Shown here piece by piece: positions 17,114-29,595 of a stretch of 64,000 nucleotides of DNA (position 1 is the first letter of the stretch; each line of letters begins with the position of its first letter). This stretch comes from Leptodactylus fallax (Eukaryota > Chordata > Amphibia > Anura > Leptodactylidae). Under the pieces are notes generated by a model. That model searched no databases, was not told where the DNA came from, and saw only the letters and a list, made by a program, of their open reading frames with translations. The position numbers were made by a program, and so were the translations under genes. The stretch spans positions 6,351,001-6,415,000 of the forward strand of contig CAMRHE010000063.1 of NCBI GenBank assembly GCA_947044405.1. Direction: 5' to 3'.

Positions 17114-17351
17114 ATTTAGAGCAGAATTTCTTACTAAAAGCATAGTAAACCCTGAGAGGATTCCTAGCAGAGACAGTGAGAGTCCTGCTTGCCCCACTCA
17201 CACAGGCTGATTGACAGCCTTCTCTCTACACAGTTACAGTGAGAGCCGTTAGTCACTGTCTGGGCGGAGTAATCAGGACTCTCACTATCTCTCCTAGGAG
17301 TCCTCTCAGGATTTCCGTAGCTTTTTACTCAGAAATCCTTCTCCAAATCAT
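17111..17351. mobile_element. Palindromic element at the end of the satellite array
   Basis: Two arms of about 75-80 bp: CCTGAGAGGATTCCTAGCAG...GTGAGAGTCCTG on the left pairs with CAGGACTCTCACTATCTCTC...GAGTCCTCTCAGG on the right, and terminal TGATTT/AAATCA pair too. The middle contains GGCTGATTGACAGCC. Likely a short non-autonomous DNA transposon that now borders the 43-bp array. Confidence 0.75.
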
Positions 17352-18465
17352 TTAAGAACATCAGTGTGAAAGAATATATTATAGAAATGATCGTACAGAA
17401 TATTTTGTGTTGTTTCTGTGTTGTGGAGAATTTCCAGTCAGCGATTTGGTTTCTGCTTTGGGAGCCGCATTCACAGGTCAAACGCTCATAATAATTTGCA
17501 ATAGCTCAGATTTGCTGACGGTGGTAGAAATGACCACTGCAGATTCCACCTACTGTGCAAGAGGGGGATTAGCTGCGGCCCCAGCCATACAAATTACTGT
17601 ACGCTGCTTCACAGAATAGGGAAAATGTTGTTTTTTTATTAGTCGTGTTGGATCAAAACTGTAGAGATTTTTTTTTTCTGAAATACATATCAGTCAGGGA
17701 CATCATAAAAAATACCCACAAGAAAGTGGCAACTATAGGGCCGCCATATTAGATCTAAGCACAGCCACCATGTAATCACACATACATGGCTTTGTAGGTA
17801 GAGGTGATTAATGCCAGTGTATACCCTGACTGCTGTAATGGTTCTGAGGCATTGACCCAAAAGCCCACATCTGTCAATGCTCAGTGAGTTGGATATAGGC
17901 CCAGAAGCAGAAAGCACCCATTGCATATGATCAGGTGTTCTAAAAATACAATCAAAAAGTCCCAACCATATTCTTGCGCAGAAGATTTATGAGCAGGGAA
18001 AAAAAAACTTACTGACCACTTGGAATCTGAGCCAGAAGATGCCCTATAGACTTGACAATATCAGTAGCTCTTACTAAAATTACAACACAGTTTCAATTAG
18101 CACATGTTGACCTGATGAAGACATCAACAATGATCACCTGATTGCAGCAGGTCTAAGCATCGGAAACCCCTGGTGGTCATTTGGTATTGGCAGGGAAAGG
18201 CACAATACACTAAATGTAGTTGTTAAGCAGGTGAGGACCTTCTGTGTCACCTAACCGGTTTGACTTTGGGATACTCATGATGGTGTTGTCTAAGTGGTCC
18301 CCTAAATTTCAGCCTTTAACCTCTATACAGGGATCTGGTCTTCATTGAAGGAGCCACCAATTTGCCAACTCTAGGAGTAGTCTTGGATAGGTGACAGGTC
18401 TAGAGAAACCAGTGTGAAGCGCAGAGGGGACAGGCAGAGGTTAGGGTAGGCAGAGTTTATGTGAA
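17352..18465. other. PRMT8: No gene seen (PRMT8 intron)
   Basis: No exon recognised. The region around 17690-18300 looks like old interspersed repeat. Confidence 0.4.
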
Positions 18466-19020
18466 ATGGTAATCCAGGCAGAGGTCAGGGCAGGTGACAC
18501 AGGATCACAGTCATATAACAGGCAGAGGTCAGGAGAGGTGGCAGAGGATCAGAGTCAGATAACATTTAGAGGTCAGGGCAAGTGGCATAGGATCAGAGTC
18601 AGATAACAGCCAGAGGCCAGGGCTGGTGGCACAGGATCAGAGTCAGATAACAGCCAGAGGTCAGATCAGATGGTGCTGGATCAGAGTCAGATATCAGGGA
18701 GAGGTCAGGGCAGGTGGCACAGGGTCACAGTCAGATAACAGGCAGAGGTCAGGGCAGGTGGCACAGGATCACAGTCATATAACAAGCAGAGGTCAGGAGA
18801 GGTGGCAGAGAATGAGAGTCAGATAACAGCCAGAGGTCAGGGTTGGTAGCACAGGATCAGAGTCAGATAACAGCCAGAGGTCAGATCAGATGGTGCTGGA
18901 TCAGAGTCAGATATCAGGGAGAGGTCAGGGCAGGTGGCTCAGGATCACAGTCAGATAACAGGCAGAGGGTTGGGCAGGTGGCACAGGATCAGAATCAGAT
19001 CGCAGGCAGAGGTCAAACAA
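18466..19020. repeat. 44-bp minisatellite
   Basis: Unit about ggcagaggtcagggcaggtg plus gcacaggatcagagtcagataaca, 44 bp, about 12 copies. The variant tcagatcagatggtgctgga occurs at 18661 and 18881, 220 bp (five units) apart, so a five-unit block was duplicated. Confidence 0.93.
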
Positions 19021-20444
19021 GGGGGGAACAGCAAGACACAGAAACTGGAACAACTTAACAGGAACTAGAAAGCTAGGAACCTAAATTTCTCAGACACTTT
19101 CCAGTGGTGGAAAGTGGTTTATACAGCCAGGAACCAGAGGAGATTGGATGAGGAAACATAATCTGGTGAGCAAGGGATAGGTTGTGAGGAGATAGGATAA
19201 GGACAAAAACAGCACAAGTGAGCATGTGAGGAAACCAATGGCCGTGACCGCCGGGAAGTGCAATATGCTGGCAGTCAAAGCCGATGCTACTTTAGTGTGT
19301 GTGGCTCTCCATCCTAGCTTATAGAGGGGTCCCTCTCTACTGGGGCATGTAGAAGTCGCTGTCTTCATCCTCAATTCATTTCAGGATGTTGATGTTTTTG
19401 CTTTTGTCTGAACTTTTTGTTTTTCTTAACCACATCCGGACCGCCCATTGGGTTTTTACGTCCGGAAGGTGGTTGTCTAGTTCTGCAGCTGCTGAAACGG
19501 AGAGCCGGCTGTAACTTCAGCCAGAGCTCCCAGATAGAAGACAGGGAAGGGTTATTACCTTCCCTGCCTTCCCGATCGCTGTGTACAAGTTACAAAAAAT
19601 GTAAATAAAATAATTTAAAAAATAAATAAAATAATACGCCAATAAAACGCCGTTATTAAAGGTTATAGCCTCACCCCTGACGACACCACACAAAATAAAA
19701 ATTACTGTAATGGAGAGTAAAAACTATTTTAAAAAGTTTTTTAGTAGCGCTTTGTGTTATTAAATAAAAAAAAAAAAAAAATGAAAAGTGAAAAACAGAC
19801 ACGTTTTCCCTCTTCTTTTGTTTATATTTTCCTGGATATAAAAAAAATTAAAACACATGCAAAAATAAAAGCAACATAAAAATAAAGCCCTGTGTGTCAC
19901 CGAAAAAAGACGCAGAAATTAGTTGAATAACACAAATGATAAAAATGTTATAGCCCTCAAAACCGCACATACAAAAAAAACCGAAAATGTGCCTGGTCTG
20001 GAAGGGGGGTAAAGCATCTGGTATGGAAGTGGTTAAAAACGCTGTATTTTATTTGGACTTATTGAGACCTTGGCTTCACATTCAGCAATTCCTTGGCATA
20101 CACAACATTTTTCAATATAGTACCTGCTATATACACACTGTACAACAGAGAAGAGGAAAAGTAGGCCATGACCCACTTTCCCTCCATCCTCATTTTAGCC
20201 CATCCTTAGTCTCTCCTATGTGTAGGCCCAGGTCATTAAATCACAGAATATCCAATTCATTTAATACCAACTGATTAAAGATTTTGAGTCCCTGGGCCCC
20301 AAACAATATCTATAATAGGGCCCTTCCCCACCTACCATGGCATATTTATAAGATTAAACTAATATACTAACATTGACATGTCTGCATTCTTGCCATGTTG
20401 AGTAAAATATCAATATATTTTTTTCTATGCGGCTCCTATGCAAA
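19021..20444. other. PRMT8: No gene seen; A-rich tracts
   Basis: Intron sequence. From about 19600 to 20000 it is A-rich with repeated AAATAAAA motifs and poly(A) runs, as in the tail of an old element. No coding exon was recognised. Confidence 0.4.
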
Positions 20445-22032
20445 CAGTGGGGAAAAATAGTATTTAGTCAGCCACCAATTGTGCAAGTTCTCCCACTTAA
20501 AAAGATGAGGCCGGCCTGTAATTGTCATCATAGGTAGACCTCAACTATGAGAGACAAAATGAAAAAACAAATCCAGAAAATCATATTGTTTGATTTTTTA
20601 AGAATTTATTTGCAAATTATGGTGGAAAATAAGTATTTGGTCAGCTACAAACAAGCAAGATTTCTGGCTCTCACAGACCTGTAACTTCTTCTTTAAGAGG
20701 CTCCTCTGTCCTCCACTCATTACCTGTAGTAATGGCTCCTGTGTGCCATTGTTATCAGTATAAAAGACACCTGTCCACAACCTCAAACAGTCACACTCCA
20801 AACTCCACTATGGTGAAGACCAAAGAGCTGTGGAAGGACACCAGAAACAAAATGGTAGCCCTGCACCAGGCTGGGAAGACTGAATCTGCAATAGGCAAGC
20901 AGCTTGGTGTGAAGAAATCACCTGTGGGAGCAATAATTAGAAAATGGAAGACATACAAGACCACTGATAATCTCCCTCCATCAGGGGCTCCACGCAAGAT
21001 CTCACCCCGTGGGGTCAAAATGATCACAAGAACGGTGAGCAAAAATCCCAGAACCACACGGGACCTGCAGAAAGCTGGGACTAACGTAACAAAGGCTACC
21101 GTCAGTAACACACTACACCGCCAGGGACTCAGATCCTGCAGTGCCAGACGTGTCCCCCTGCTTAAGCCAGTACATATCCGGGCCCGTCTGAAGTTTGCTA
21201 GAGAGCATTTGGATGTTCCAGAAGAGTATTGGGAGAATGTCATATGGTCAGATGAAACCAAAGTAGAACTGTTTGGTAGAAACACAACTCGTGGTGTTTG
21301 GAGGAGAGTGAATGCTGAGTTGCATCCAAAGAACACCATACCTACTGTGAAGCATGGGGGGGCAACATCATGCTTTGGGGTTGTTTCTCTGCAAAGGGAC
21401 CAGGACGACTGATCCGTGTACATGAAAGAATGAATGGGGCCATGTATCGTGAGATTTTGAGTGCAAACCTCCTTCCATCAGCAAGGGCACTGAAGATGAA
21501 ACGTGGCTGGGTCTTTCAGCATGACAATGATCCCAAGCACACCGCCAGGACAACGAAGGAGCGGCTTCGTAAGAAGCATTTCAAGGTCCTGGAGTGGCCT
21601 AGCCAGTCTCCAGATCTCAACCCCATAGAAAACCTTTGGAGGGAGTTGAAAGTCCGTGTTGCCCAGCGACAGCCCCAAAACATCCCTGCTCTAGAGGAGA
21701 TCTGCATGGAGGAATGGGCCAACATACCAGCAACAGTGTGTGCCAACCTTGTGAAGACTTACAGAAAACGTTTCACCTCTGTCATTGCCAACAAAGGATA
21801 TATAACAAAGTATTAAGATGAACTTTTGTTATTGACCAAATACTTATTTTCCACCATAATTTGCAAATAAATTCTTTAAAAATCAGACAATGTGATTTTC
21901 TGGATTTGTTTTCTCATTTTGTCTCTCATAGTTGAGGTCTACCTATGATGACAATTACAGGCCGGCCTCATCTTTGTAAGTGGGAGAACTTGCACAATTG
22001 GTGGCTGACTAAATACTTTTTTTTCCCCACTG
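20445..22032 (+). mobile_element. Tc1-type DNA transposon with long IR/DR ends
   Basis: A 1.59-kb element bounded by CAGTGGGGAAAAA and its complement TTTTTCCCCACTG. The inverted repeats are about 200 bp long. Each carries two direct repeats around the motif AGTATTTGGTCA/AGTATTTAGTCA, about 165 bp apart, the IR/DR layout known from Sleeping Beauty-type Tc1 elements. The right flank is TA; the left flank reads AA, so the left target duplicate has been altered or lost. It carries a frameshifted transposase. Confidence 0.93.
20810..21815 (+). pseudogene. Tc1 transposase (DD34E) broken by one frameshift
   Basis: The start ATG at 20810 opens [16 protein letters not shown], the usual N-terminus for this group. 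Paired-like HTH and linker follow, then [11 protein letters not shown] with the first catalytic Asp. A one-base deletion in the G run after KHGG (about 21355-21363) shifts the frame. The rest continues in the other frame from about 21370 as [12 protein letters not shown], with [11 protein letters not shown] and NPIENLW. Asp-to-Glu spacing is 34 residues. The stop is at about 21813. No other stop is seen, so inactivation looks recent, but the protein cannot be made as one chain. Confidence 0.93.
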
Positions 22033-23586
22033 TATGTGTCTCCATGGTTACAGACAACAAACCAACCCTGTAATCCCTTCCAGTTCTTAGGTTCAGAGGT
22101 TCCATATCAATGGAGCACAAAAACCATGAAATTTTCTGCCAGATCCCATTTTTATGGAGGAACATTGGCCTATATTTACAAAAATTGTTGTTCACGTTAT
22201 CTATCAGGAGTCAGTTGTCTTATATTTAGTCAGACTTATGATTCTGGTTCACAGACTTTTGTAATTTCGGGTGATTGGTGAATTTATACACCAGCGCCAA
22301 AATTCTGTCCACCAGGAACAGCAATAGTCCTGTTAAAGTGACTGAGGCCTAGTGAAGTGAAAGAGGTCCAAATAGAGGCCAAAGAGAGATGAGAGCTGTG
22401 GAGCGTGGAGTGTAAACCCCCACAATATTAGAGGACCATGGTCGTACCATTACAGACAGCTCAGTGAGCACTGGAGCCTGTAGGGGGCGCAATGCTGAGA
22501 GGATAAAAACTCAGCTATTGGCACACACTTGATTGTTGACGTGCAGTTCATCTATGAGCAAGTATCAGAACCCCGAAGAACTCAGAGTGGAGTGGAGTCT
22601 TGCACCAGAGGAGTGTATAACAGCATCATGTTCCCAGCAAGCAGATAGAGGAGTCCATGGAGACTTCCCCGACACCAGGGTGGCTTAATCCGTGTGAGGG
22701 AGAGGGAGACTCCCCTTGCGCTGGTGAGGTGCCAGAATACATGCAGTTGTCACTGCAGCTGTGCAGCATAGTATGGCCAAGATCATGAACAGCATGGCAC
22801 TGAGAGGGAGTGATGTAAGTTCAAGTAAAGAGTCATGACTATCGACAACAAAGGGGCACAGTTTTTGACTGGTACAGAACTGGGTCCAAGACCTACAGTG
22901 TACGCTAGATATTATGGGTCAGAGTTGCCAGGGGCCTGCACAGTCAGTAGTTATTCAGGGGACCAATGATTGTGACGACCAGAAGGAAAAGTCGCCTAAG
23001 TTGTTGCGGCACCATCTGAGTTAGTCCTACTCGGAGCTATCTGCTCAGCTCTTCTTCAGGTTTATTCCAGCTGTAAGTCAGTAAAAACCCCTTTTATTGT
23101 AGACTCTTCATTATATCTTCCATACCGGTGAACCTGCTACCTCCGCACCCCCTATAGCATCATCTCTAATAGAGAATCACATTCTTATCCGATTAATACA
23201 TCTCTAACATTTACATTAGATTTTCGTGACACAATGCCTCATACAAATGTTAGCGGGCCCCATGCCATTTATACCGCCCACGCTTTTTTACCATTAGAAT
23301 TTAATGGCACGACTAACAATATCTGAGAATCTAATGACAAGTAATTGCTTTATTCAATGGATATGTCAGGAGATCTCCAGCCATGTTTTACATTTCCTTG
23401 AATGTCATTCCTTTTAATTGGGTCTTAGTCTTTCAATACCGGGATCATATAATATGTACTTATTGAAATAGAGAAGAAGAAAAGCTGTCAGTCACGTGGC
23501 TGCCATTATATGTTTTACAAAACAGGAGAAAATTTTCTTCTCCCTTTTCTTCGAGGTTACACATTGTGAGTATTAGACAGATAGAA
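22033..23586. other. PRMT8: No gene seen; old repeat sequences, possible LTR end
   Basis: The first part (TATGTGTCTCCATGGTTACAG) is a copy of a repeat also present at about 63729. A segment at 22971-23231 starts TGTGACGACC and ends TTTTCGTGACA and could be the long terminal repeat of an old LTR element, but no partner LTR, primer site or coding region was recognised. Low certainty. Confidence 0.3.
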
Positions 23587-24002
23587 TTAAAGGGGACCTA
23601 ATACCACCTCCACCAACTCCAGTTCTTTGCATCCTTCAATAGGCGTCGCTTCACTGATTCCAGCACAGTTGGAATATTTTCTCTAGACCTCACCACTCTC
23701 GAGCAATCGGTGTTAATTTTGGTGCCTGATGGCAATTAGTGGGTGGTCTCAGAGAGGAGCAGGCAAGGGGCATGGTTTAGAGCTGTGACATTTTTTGCTT
23801 CCGATTGGACAGTATCAGAGTTCAGAAGCACACCCCTTTGCCTGCTCCACCCACTTGAAAATAGGGAGCCTAATTGCCAAATTGGGGACCAAAACTTCTT
23901 GCACTGCTTGCTCGGTAATGGTGGGGGCTAAAGAAAAAAAATTCCAACTGCACTGGAATCGGTGCAGTGGTGCCCATTAAAATATGTGAAAGGTCCCCTT
24001 TT
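23587..24002. mobile_element. TTAA-type palindromic element (family A)
   Basis: Starts TTAAAGGGGACCTAATACC and ends GTGAAAGGTCCCCTTTT. Inner arms include AGTTGGAATATTTTCTCTAG and the matching GGGGCTAAAGAAAAAAAATTCC. Same family as copies at 1093, 34541 and 45989. A short GATA run follows at 24014-24050. Confidence 0.83.
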
Positions 24003-24009
24003 GTTATCC

Positions 24010-24049
<40 letters not shown>

Positions 24050-24234
24050 TCAATTCTCCATTAGCCTATAGTCATTGAGGATAGGTTATCGATATCTAAA
24101 TCCTGAAAAGGTGTCTGGCGGTAGCTTACTGCCCTCTCCCCATTCAGAACATATGGGCAATTGGCCGAGTCAAGAAATCATGTATATGGGAAGGATAAAC
24201 GACAGGTATCTTAAGTGTGTGTCCAGGTAAATGA

Positions 24235-24386
24235 GCAATGTTGGACTGAAGTTTCTTGGGCCCACCAGATAAAACCTCCAACAACCCTTAGGACCATAGA
24301 ACATAGTACCCTTTAAACTTGGGTGTCTTCTGCTTGACCTTGGGCCCAGCGGAGGATCCTCTGGTACGTTGGTGAGCCAGTCCGAC
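24235..24386. mobile_element. Small element with CAGTGTCGGACTG-type ends
   Basis: The left end ATGTTGGACTG and right end CAGTCCGACACTG are imperfect inverted repeats, and GGGCCCACCAGATA and similar follow inside. CAGTG termini suggest a non-autonomous hAT-like or related element. A truncated relative lies near 1738. Confidence 0.55.
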
Positions 24387-27300
24387 ACTGACACTATTAA
24401 TGAGAGATTCTGTCTAAAAAGTTCTCAGTAAAAACTTATGTTGAAGTGAAGTCTTTGAGAAGTCACACAAGACGAGGTTCAGTAGGTCAACTCTGCCTTC
24501 ATGGTTCTGATGAAACAAGGCCAGGACAATGAAGCCACGTGACCGCTTATCTAGATACACCACTTGGCTGAACTGCAGCGCTACAGGAATGGTAATTATC
24601 TACGACGCTTAGATCAATCAACAAGCGGATATGGATTGAACCGCACGGATAAGCCACGCTTGAGAGTCGTACACTGGTTACTTTATGTCCAAGGGTCAAT
24701 AGAAAGACTTCTCCAGATATCGAGTAGAAGTCACCGTCACTGGAGGACTATTTATTTCCAGTCTTTATTTATTTATTTCCTTCCTTGTGGATTTAAGACC
24801 AGAATAAGGCACAAAGGCTGGGGCGTAGCTATAGGGGCAGAGGTAGAAGTTGCACCTGGGCCCTGGTGCCAGAGGCAAAAACCACATTGCCACATGAGAG
24901 GACACCAGTATAATAAATGGCACATTGTAGGTGGGGGATTCTGTAGATTTTGGGTTGGGACCCAGGAGCTTCAAGTTAAACCTCTACTGTTCTCCCCTAG
25001 AAACAATGCTTCTAATACCTCTGTGAAGGATCTCGTCCTACCAAAACCCACTTCCGGCACACCTGAGATCACTTCAATTACCTCACACCCACCTCCAGTG
25101 AGTGTTCTGGACCCTAAGGATAATACGAAAGGCGAGCCTTCTAAATTTTATATATTTATTAACCCCTAAATGGGTCGGCACTAGACACTTAACGCATACA
25201 GAGAATACATGTAGCAATTAGCAAGCAAATACAAGTGGAAAGTGACATGACACGGTGAACAAAATAAAAATGGGAGATAAAAGAAAGAAAAGAGCATATT
25301 ACCAACACCAGATTGTGATAGTTTCTCTGGCTCCAATTGATGAGGATGAGGAGCTCAGGGCACGTACTTCAAAAGTCCAAAACATGCAAATTTCAGCAGA
25401 ACAACAGGCAGAAGGCAATTTCCAGAACAAATAGTCCATTTCTCTGAGCCCATGTGGTATGCGTCAGGGTTCGTTCTTAAGCAAAAGCATGTGTTTCCTA
25501 CATGTGGTTATGCCTCTTCCAGGTTAACAAAATGGCCTCAGGCCTCACTGCTTAGGCCGCATGGAGACCACATGGTGGTAGTCTCCAACTTGACTTCCCC
25601 CACACCTCTCCTTCTGGAACCGCACATCACAAAGGACAGAAGACAAAAGAGACTGTCTCAACCTGGACTGAGACCTTTTACCTCCCATAGTCTCCTCCCT
25701 AAGTGAGGTCACCAGGGGGGAGGAGCAGCAACCCCCCTCTCTACATCTCTTAAAATCATATTTCCTTTTATAATTCCTCGCCCGATGACTGTAGAGTCGG
25801 GCCGGTGGTATGATAGGGTTCGTGGCGAAATCCCCAACACGTAGACTCCCAGGTTGACACCCCAACTCCCTTTGGGTGAGGAGATCAGTGCCTGGACCTT
25901 TTCTGGGCTTTGAACTGGGACAATTGTGTATTCTGAGTGTGCGCCTTGACCTGTCGCATCTCGGGAATTCATTGGCCAGATATTGTCATAAAACCATAAT
26001 CCATTTGAAGTAGACCTGGCTCCGGTCGGTCTGCAGACGATATGCAGAGCGTTCCCCCAGAACATCCTTTCTGCAGGACCCCCGCCCGGTTAATGAGGGT
26101 AGCAGTCTTATGCCAATAAAGGCCAGTGTCAGTGACTCTCTGGGGATCAAAGGGTTGTTGACTACAGATCCCAGGAACCACATCCCCCAAGCCTATATCC
26201 AAATTGCTGATTGCTTCAGGGACAGGACAATAGACCTTATGACTGACCGCATTCCAGCTGCCCCATTATTTTTGAGCCTAGGCACCAACCCCCACTATGT
26301 AGTAATATAGACCAGTATTAATACCATAAATCCATATCTGAGCCTTGTATCATCACAACCTACAAAAAATTCCATCCGATAGAGAATGGCATGTTTTTAT
26401 GTCAAGTTCTTATGGAATCAGTAAGAAATTGGAGGGCTTAGATCACCTAATGGTCAACTTACTTTAACACCAATAGTTTGCTCCAAAATTATCGCACAAT
26501 TTTGGCACATTTTGTCGTAACTAAAACTACACCCTTTAACCACTACGCCACTTCCTTTTCATCTAAACCACACCCTCAGGTTAAATGAGGCACATAAGTG
26601 CCTAAAAGACATAACCAACGTGGTGTAAGGTATGTACATTTTTGGGGGCAAACAGACTGAATTTTGCTTCATTCAGTTTATTAAATTTACTAAACGTGTA
26701 AATTTTGTAAATATGTCATTTAGGGTTCTTAGCAACTTTTTTTCATGTAATTTTGTCCATGTATTTTTTACTGGAATTTCTGAAGTCCTATACAGAATTC
26801 TACAGACCAAAAAACACTGAAGCAAAAAATATTGTATGTTCTAACTAGAATTTAATGTTACATCTGGACCCAAAAATATATCAAGTACCAAGAATTTGAA
26901 AAATAACAATACTGTGAGCTTGCTGAATGTCTGAATCACTCACGACATGAGGACTTGGCAACAGAATTATTAAAAATTTGGCAAAACTCAGCGTTTCAGC
27001 TTTGTACTTTTGAAGGTATGATTCCATTTTCGCAGTAGAACATGTTTTTCTTGTCACTTCCCTTCAGCTGTGGAAGCAGAACCAGATTTTGTACAAGCTT
27101 AAGGGCAAAATATTTTTGGATGCCCTCCTAACATTTTTTTGGAAATCTTTGAAACTGAACCGAAAATCACAATCAACCCAAAATGTTTTTTTCTATTCTA
27201 CCGGCTATTATATTGATCCCAATTTTTTTTATTTTTGTTCTTGGAAAGTAGACAGATGTACGATAATAATGGCTGATCAGAAAGGGATAGAAAATCCAGA

Positions 27301-27401
27301 TCTGACGATCCTTGGGTTTGAGAGTTTTTAACCTGATAGCACAGTGTGGGTGGGACAAAGGTATAGTGTGGGTGGGGCTATGACCCCAATAGTCGATAAC
27401 G
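24387..27401. other. PRMT8: No gene seen (PRMT8 intron)
   Basis: 3 kb without a recognised exon. Around 24810-25000 lies an interspersed repeat (GGGGCGTAGCTATAGGGGCA, CACCTGGGCCCTGG). Part of it (GGACCCAGGAGCTTCAA) recurs inverted at about 62020-62090. Open frames of up to 200 codons near 24564 and 120 codons near 25709 cross these repeats and show no domain. 26630-27330 is AT-rich without features. Confidence 0.4.
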
Positions 27402-27840
27402 ACCTATCTATCTGCAGGGCTGGGGTGATATGCTGGTTCTGGTGACACTAACCTATCTATCTGCAGGGCTGGAGTGATATGTTGGTTTTGGTGACACTAA
27501 CCTATCTATCTGCAGGGCTGGGGTGATATGCTGGTTCTGGTGACACTAACCTACAGTATCTATCTGCAGGGCTGGGGTGATATGCTGGTTTTGGTGACAC
27601 TAACCTATCTATCTGCAGGGCTTGGGGTGATATGCTGGCTCTGGTGACACTAACCTATCTATCTGTAGGGATGGGGTAATATGCTGGTTTCGGTGACACT
27701 AACCTATCTATCTGCAGGGCTGGGGTGATATGCTGGTTCTAGTGACAGTAACCTATCTATCTGCAGGGCTGGGGTGATATGCTGGTTCTGGTGACACTAA
27801 CCTATCTATCTGTAGGGCTGGGGTAATATGCTGACACTCC
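27402..27840. repeat. 49-bp minisatellite
   Basis: Unit about acctatctatctgcagggct plus ggggtgatatgctggttctggtgacacta, 49 bp, nine copies with few differences. One copy has cagt inserted (ctacagtatct). Confidence 0.95.
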
Positions 27841-28499
27841 CTTTAAGCTTAGCTCCAGACCAATCCTATGCAGTCATTTCCAGCATTTGGCTGCTGCGTC
27901 GCCTCTTTCTTTGTCTTTCAGCTTCCGCCACTTACAGTGGAAATCCACATTTATGTTTTTATTGTGAAATATTCAGTGGAAATGCAAATGCTTCATTATT
28001 TTCGATTGCTTTCTGTTTTGCTTTGGAAACTCCAGTTTAATGAATGAGATGAATTGTTTTCCGACAACTCTTTGGAAATCCGAGGTGTTAATTGAAAACC
28101 CTCTTTATACTAAGGAAATACATTGGAGAGTGTTTGCTGTAAACGCATTAGCGGCTCCTCCATCATCAGTCACCGCTGCGAAAATAAATTAAAATTGCAA
28201 ATACAGTCACATGCTGCAGCCGGGCTAAAAATAGTCCTCAAATCTGCAGAAATCTAAATCTATGGTCCGATGATGAACTGGTGGATGCCAAAGCTGGAGG
28301 AGAGCTAATGTGATCTGCTGCGAGTAATAGGAGTGCCGCTCTTCATTACTAACCGACAGGACGTCACTTATAACCAGCACATGCAGTCACCTGCACTACT
28401 GGGGCAAACAGGTCCCAGATCTGGTAATAAAAATGGGCAAGTAGTTTTTCCAAAAACAGCACCACTCTGGTCAAAGGGAGTATCTGATATTGCGCACAC
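27841..28499. other. PRMT8: Single-copy-looking intron sequence
   Basis: No exon seen. The stretch 27850-28330 lacks repeats and is less AT-biased than its surroundings, so it may hold a conserved non-coding element; this cannot be tested from one sequence. Confidence 0.35.
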
Positions 28500-28965
28500 A
28501 CACAGTGATGTCACAGTACAGGGATAATAAAACCTATGATGTCACAGTACAGAGATAATACAGACAGTGATGTCACAGTACAGGGATAATACACACAGTG
28601 ATGTCACAGTACAGAGATAATACACACAGTGATGTCACAGTACAGAGATAATACACACAGTGATGTCACAGTACAGAGATAATACACACACTGACGTCAC
28701 AGTACAGGGATAATACACACAGTGTTGTCACAGTACAGGGATAATACACACAGTGATGTCACAGTACAGATAATACACACAGTGATGTCACAGTACAGGG
28801 ATAATACACACAGTGATGTCATAGTACAGGGAAAATACACACAGTGATGTCACAGTACAAAGATAATACACACAGTGATGTCACAGTACAGGAATAATAC
28901 ACACAGTGATGTCACAGCACAGGGATAATACACAATGTGATGTCACAGTACGGAGATAATGTCCA
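28500..28965. repeat. 31-bp minisatellite with CRE-like cores
   Basis: Unit about acacacagtgatgtcacagt plus acagggataat, 31 bp, about 15 copies. Nearly every unit contains TGATGTCA and one contains the perfect CREB/ATF palindrome TGACGTCA (28692-28699). Confidence 0.95.
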
Positions 28966-29595
28966 TAAGCTCCTGCTGGTGTTAAAGTATCCCATATTTA
29001 CATGATAGGTTCCCTTTAAGTTGAATTTATTTTAGATAAATTAAGAATTAAAAACATGTAAATAAATATTTGCCCCCAATTCCCTCATCAGTTTTCAAAA
29101 AATAAAAATAACACAGAATATTTGGATCCAGATCTGACACCAGGACATTTGATATACAAATGTTTAGTTTTAGATCTAAGCCAAAATAAGGGCAGAGATG
29201 AAAGGCGGCACTCCCAGCACTCTGTCTCCGGGTACATTTATATTCGTCTCTGGGATAATCAGTCATTTTAATTATTTAGCATTTGCCGTTTCATGTTCAT
29301 CCCACAGCCAGTGAAGATATGGAGTACAGATATGGCGGACATCCTTTTGAAGTACAACTGCGTAAAGAAGATTCCATTCCAAAATATATATATATTTCGG
29401 TCTTAAAGGAGCACAAACATTATTAAAACCTTTTGTACGAAAATTCCATAGTGAAGTTGTAAGAGCTGAGAAATAGATCAAAGATTGTGGAAGCATTCGG
29501 GGGAAAAGATGAAAAAAATTACAGAATCTACAAAAAGTACAAATATGCCCAAGTAATGTCTACATGGATTTCCACTATAGGATTATCATACATTA
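28966..29595. other. PRMT8: No gene seen (PRMT8 intron)
   Basis: Intron sequence between two arrays. No features beyond short A/T runs. Confidence 0.4.

Noticed and set aside
18626..19058. Two Gln/Gly/Arg-rich frames of 66 and 71 codons
   Set aside because: They are translations of the 44-bp minisatellite; indels of the unit close them quickly.
20791..21423. A 210-codon minus-strand frame over the Tc1 transposase
   Set aside because: It is exactly antisense to the transposase coding region and has no domain of its own.
22971..23231. A retroviral-type solo LTR
   Set aside because: Only the TG...CA ends and a T-rich stretch suggest it. No partner LTR, primer-binding site or clear target duplicate was found, so it was not called as an element.
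24564..25169. A 201-codon plus-strand frame
   Set aside because: No domain or start context was recognised, and it crosses an interspersed repeat (GGGCGTAGCTATAGGGG) that recurs inverted near 62020.
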